Positions 31,391 through 33,006 of a stretch of 33,006 nt of DNA are shown piece after piece. The stretch is from the NCBI GenBank assembly GCA_964601865.1, contig CAZRPI010000026.1, forward strand, positions 1 to 33,006, read 5' to 3'. A model generated the notes under the pieces. That model was not told the origin of the DNA, ran no database searches, and saw only the letters and a program-made list of their open reading frames with translations. Positions within the stretch are counted from its first letter, which is position 1. Each line of letters opens with the position of its first letter. The DNA is from Pseudopelobacter sp964601865 (GTDB lineage Bacteria; Desulfobacterota; Desulfuromonadia; Geobacterales; Pseudopelobacteraceae). Both the position numbers and the translations under genes were made by a program.

Positions 31391-31425
31391 TGACCCCCGG
31401 AAATTTTCGGGGGTCATTTTATTTT
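31391..31425 (+). terminator. Intrinsic terminator of the atp operon
   Basis: TGACCCCCG (31391-31399) and CGGGGGTCA (31408-31416) form a perfect 9-bp stem with an 8-base loop, followed by TTTTATTTT. A textbook Rho-independent terminator. Confidence 0.92.
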
Positions 31426-31446
31426 AAATTCTGCTTCGTTTAATTC

Positions 31447-32418
31447 ATGTCTGGCCAGGCTGCGGGAATCCATTTGAACGGAAAACGATACAACGCATTT
31501 TCCGCCGAACTGAAACGTATCTTCGGATGCAAGGTTCAGCGAATATCGCTGGATGCCGGATTCACCTGTCCCAACCGTGACGGCATACTCGATGACAGGG
31601 GGTGTGTTTTCTGCGGAGCAACCGGTTCCGGTTCGTACGGAATTCTGCGCGGCCATGACATAATGACACAGTTCGAGGACGGGAAGGAACTGATGCGGCG
31701 CAAATACAGGGCTGTCAAGTTCCTCGCGTACTTCCAGGCATTTACCAACACCTACGCGCCCGTTGAGCGCCTGCGGGAAATTTTCGACGGCATTCTTGAC
31801 GCACCGGACCTGGCTGGCATTGTTATCGCTACCCGTCCCGACTGCCTTTCCGCCAGCATTATTGATTATCTCCGCTCGCTCTCGGGAAAGACCTATTTCT
31901 GGCTGGAACTGGGGCTACAGTCGGTTCACGACAGATCACTTGCCACGCTGAACCGTGGTCACGACTATGCCGCTTTTGTAACCGCCGTTGAGTTGTGCAA
32001 ATCAGCGGGCATTCGGGCATGCGCCCATGTGATCCTCGGTTTGCCGGGAGAAACTCACGGCGAGATGATGGAAACTGCCCGTGAAATCAACCGGCTCCAC
32101 CTTGATGGTGTCAAGATACATCTGCTTCATGCAATCAGGGGTACGCGCCTGGCCGAGATGTACGGCCGTGGCGAGGTTAGGATGCTGGATCGTGACACGT
32201 ACGTCGGTCTGGTCTGCGATTTCCTCGAACTGCTTGATCCCGTCATTCTGATTCACCGTTTAACGGGTGATGGCGGACATGACAACCTGGTGGCCCCGCT
32301 CTGGTCCCTGAAAAAATTCGAAATCCTGAATCTTATCGACGCAGAGCTGCAGCGGCGGGGCACGCGCCAGGGATTCAGATTCCTTCCCGCTCGGGCGCAC
32401 GGATGTGACCAGTCGTAG
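31447..32418 (+). CDS. Radical SAM protein, YtqA/YhcC (TIGR01212) family
   Basis: 323 residues. The [4Fe-4S] ligands are Cys41, Cys53 and Cys56 (CPNRDG...GCVFC), the wide-spaced variant of this family. KYRAVKFLAYFQAFTNTYAP, IVIATRPDCL, ELGLQSVHDRSLATLNRGHDY (in parts) and HVILGLPGE are typical. B. subtilis YtqA of this family is reported to act in wobble-uridine (mnm5s2U) tRNA modification; that role here is inference. No good ribosome site precedes the ATG, which lies 22 bases after the terminator T-tract, so its promoter is unclear. The match to E. coli YhcC is by family. Confidence 0.82.
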   Translation: MSGQAAGIHLNGKRYNAFSAELKRIFGCKVQRISLDAGFTCPNRDGILDDRGCVFCGATGSGSYGILRGHDIMTQFEDGKELMRRKYRAVKFLAYFQAFTNTYAPVERLREIFDGILDAPDLAGIVIATRPDCLSASIIDYLRSLSGKTYFWLELGLQSVHDRSLATLNRGHDYAAFVTAVELCKSAGIRACAHVILGLPGETHGEMMETAREINRLHLDGVKIHLLHAIRGTRLAEMYGRGEVRMLDRDTYVGLVCDFLELLDPVILIHRLTGDGGHDNLVAPLWSLKKFEILNLIDAELQRRGTRQGFRFLPARAHGCDQS

Positions 32419-32449
32419 ATCGAAGATAGTCGAACGGCAGGCAAAACAG

Positions 32450-32478
32450 TTGGGTTGATTGCAAACTAATGCTATGCT
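32450..32478 (+). promoter_or_regulatory. Weak promoter candidate before the DUF4911 gene
   Basis: TTGGGT (32450-32455), spacer 17, TATGCT (32473-32478). It is followed by a GC hairpin, GCGCCG-ggaaa-CGGCGC (32489-32505). Both are plausible but unproven. Confidence 0.3.
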
Positions 32479-32565
32479 GCATCTCACGGCGCCGGGAAAC
32501 GGCGCGTCAGCCATGCGGCGCGTCCGTTCCGCCGCCGGCGGGCAGTAGATGAGTGGAGTTATCTG

Positions 32566-32793
32566 ATGATCCGCAGGTATTTCAGGGTTGCCGGGAGAGA
32601 CATCGCCTTTCTGAAATTCATCCTGGAAGCCTATGAGGGGATGAATGTGATGAGTACCGTTGACAAAGGCACGGGAATCATCCGCATCATGATCATGCCC
32701 GGATTCGAGGAAGATATGAATTCACTGCTGGCCGAACTGGGCGGGCTGGTCGCCATGGAGCCCGTAAACTGGAGCGGGGAGTATTATTTCTAG
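32566..32793 (+). CDS. DUF4911-type small protein
   Basis: 75 residues; GGAG at 32555-32558 before the ATG. No signal or membrane helix. It begins IRRYFRVAGRDIAFLKFILEAYEGM (in parts), then a beta-hairpin (GTGIIRIMIMPGFEEDM) and a helix. This is the pattern of the DUF4911 family of small alpha/beta proteins found in deltaproteobacteria: aromatic start, I-x-F-L-K-F-I-L-E-x-Y-E-G. Function is unknown. Length is as expected. It follows the radical SAM gene at 147 bases, probably as its own unit. Confidence 0.7.
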   Translation: MIRRYFRVAGRDIAFLKFILEAYEGMNVMSTVDKGTGIIRIMIMPGFEEDMNSLLAELGGLVAMEPVNWSGEYYF

Positions 32794-33006
32794 CGTTCCG
32801 ATCTTTTTGCGTTCCACGCGACTGCGGATCATGTCCTAAGCCGGAATCAATCAGGAAAAAATCAAAGGCAATGAACACGGCAAAGGCCGGATTTGAACGG
32901 AGTTACGCTGACAAGACATCTGTATTCGCATGATGAATATAATCCGTGTCAATACGCGGCATCTGCGAGATTCCGCGTTCTATTGCCGTTCAGGTCTGCT
33001 CATTTA
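32794..33006. other. Tail of window, no feature seen
   Basis: 213 bases with no convincing gene, hairpin or promoter. A coding start beyond the window edge cannot be excluded. Confidence 0.6.

Noticed and set aside
1..33006. CRISPR array, tRNA, rRNA or insertion sequence
   Set aside because: No regularly spaced repeats, cloverleaf-like sequence, rRNA motifs or transposase frame were found.

Overview
The window looks like chromosomal DNA of a Geobacter-type deltaproteobacterium (order Geobacterales/Desulfuromonadales). The signs are the b'/b pair of ATP-synthase stalk genes with a signal-peptide-like b subunit, a chromosomal parA-parB pair close to the atp operon, an HpnI-like hopanoid glycosyltransferase, a DUF4911-type small protein and a group 4 [NiFe] hydrogenase. 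This is inference from gene content, not a database match. Two runs of exactly 100 N (7077-7176 and 12966-13065) show a scaffolded draft assembly with two gaps of unknown size.

Left part (1-7550, visibly AT-richer): a one-directional cluster of envelope-type genes. Five neighbouring proteins carry CxxC zinc ribbons with membrane segments. Three of them have the layout cytoplasmic ribbon - one membrane helix - outer domain, and the outer domain differs each time (WG repeats, an NTF2-like fold, YARHG). The last of these overlaps by 4 bases a secreted M23 peptidase that keeps its metal ligands. A secreted Ig-like protein, cut by gap 1, and a secreted coiled-coil protein follow. I recognise the parts but no named system; it is the best candidate in the window for something undescribed.

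Middle-left (7550-13690): a doubly deleted DUF4143-ATPase remnant beside two inverted repeats. Then, on the minus strand, an MnmM/YtqB-like methyltransferase and an HpnI-like glycosyltransferase that overlap. On the plus strand come an RluA-family pseudouridine synthase and parA-parB. After gap 2 a roughly 600-base gene-free stretch holds a strong promoter, a structured RNA candidate and a second promoter-like site.

Centre (13690-23746): a compact 12-gene operon for a membrane-bound [NiFe] hydrogenase built like complex I without its NADH module. It has three antiporter-type subunits, NuoJ, NuoK, NuoA, NuoB, NuoC, NuoD/large-subunit, NuoH and NuoI homologues, plus a HycI-type protease. The large subunit keeps all four Ni-Fe cysteines and a 46-residue tail for the protease to remove, so this should be a true hydrogenase. 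A NuoA homologue beside an intact Ni-Fe site is unusual.

Right part (23747-31425): a complete F1Fo ATP synthase operon, atpB-atpE-atpX-atpF-atpH-atpA-atpG-atpD-atpC, with its own promoter, a leader of about 316 nt, hairpins between genes and a clear terminator. The hydrogenase would move ions across the membrane and the ATP synthase would use the gradient, so the two operons form a possible energy-conserving block. The last 1.6 kb hold a YtqA/YhcC-type radical SAM gene and a DUF4911 gene.
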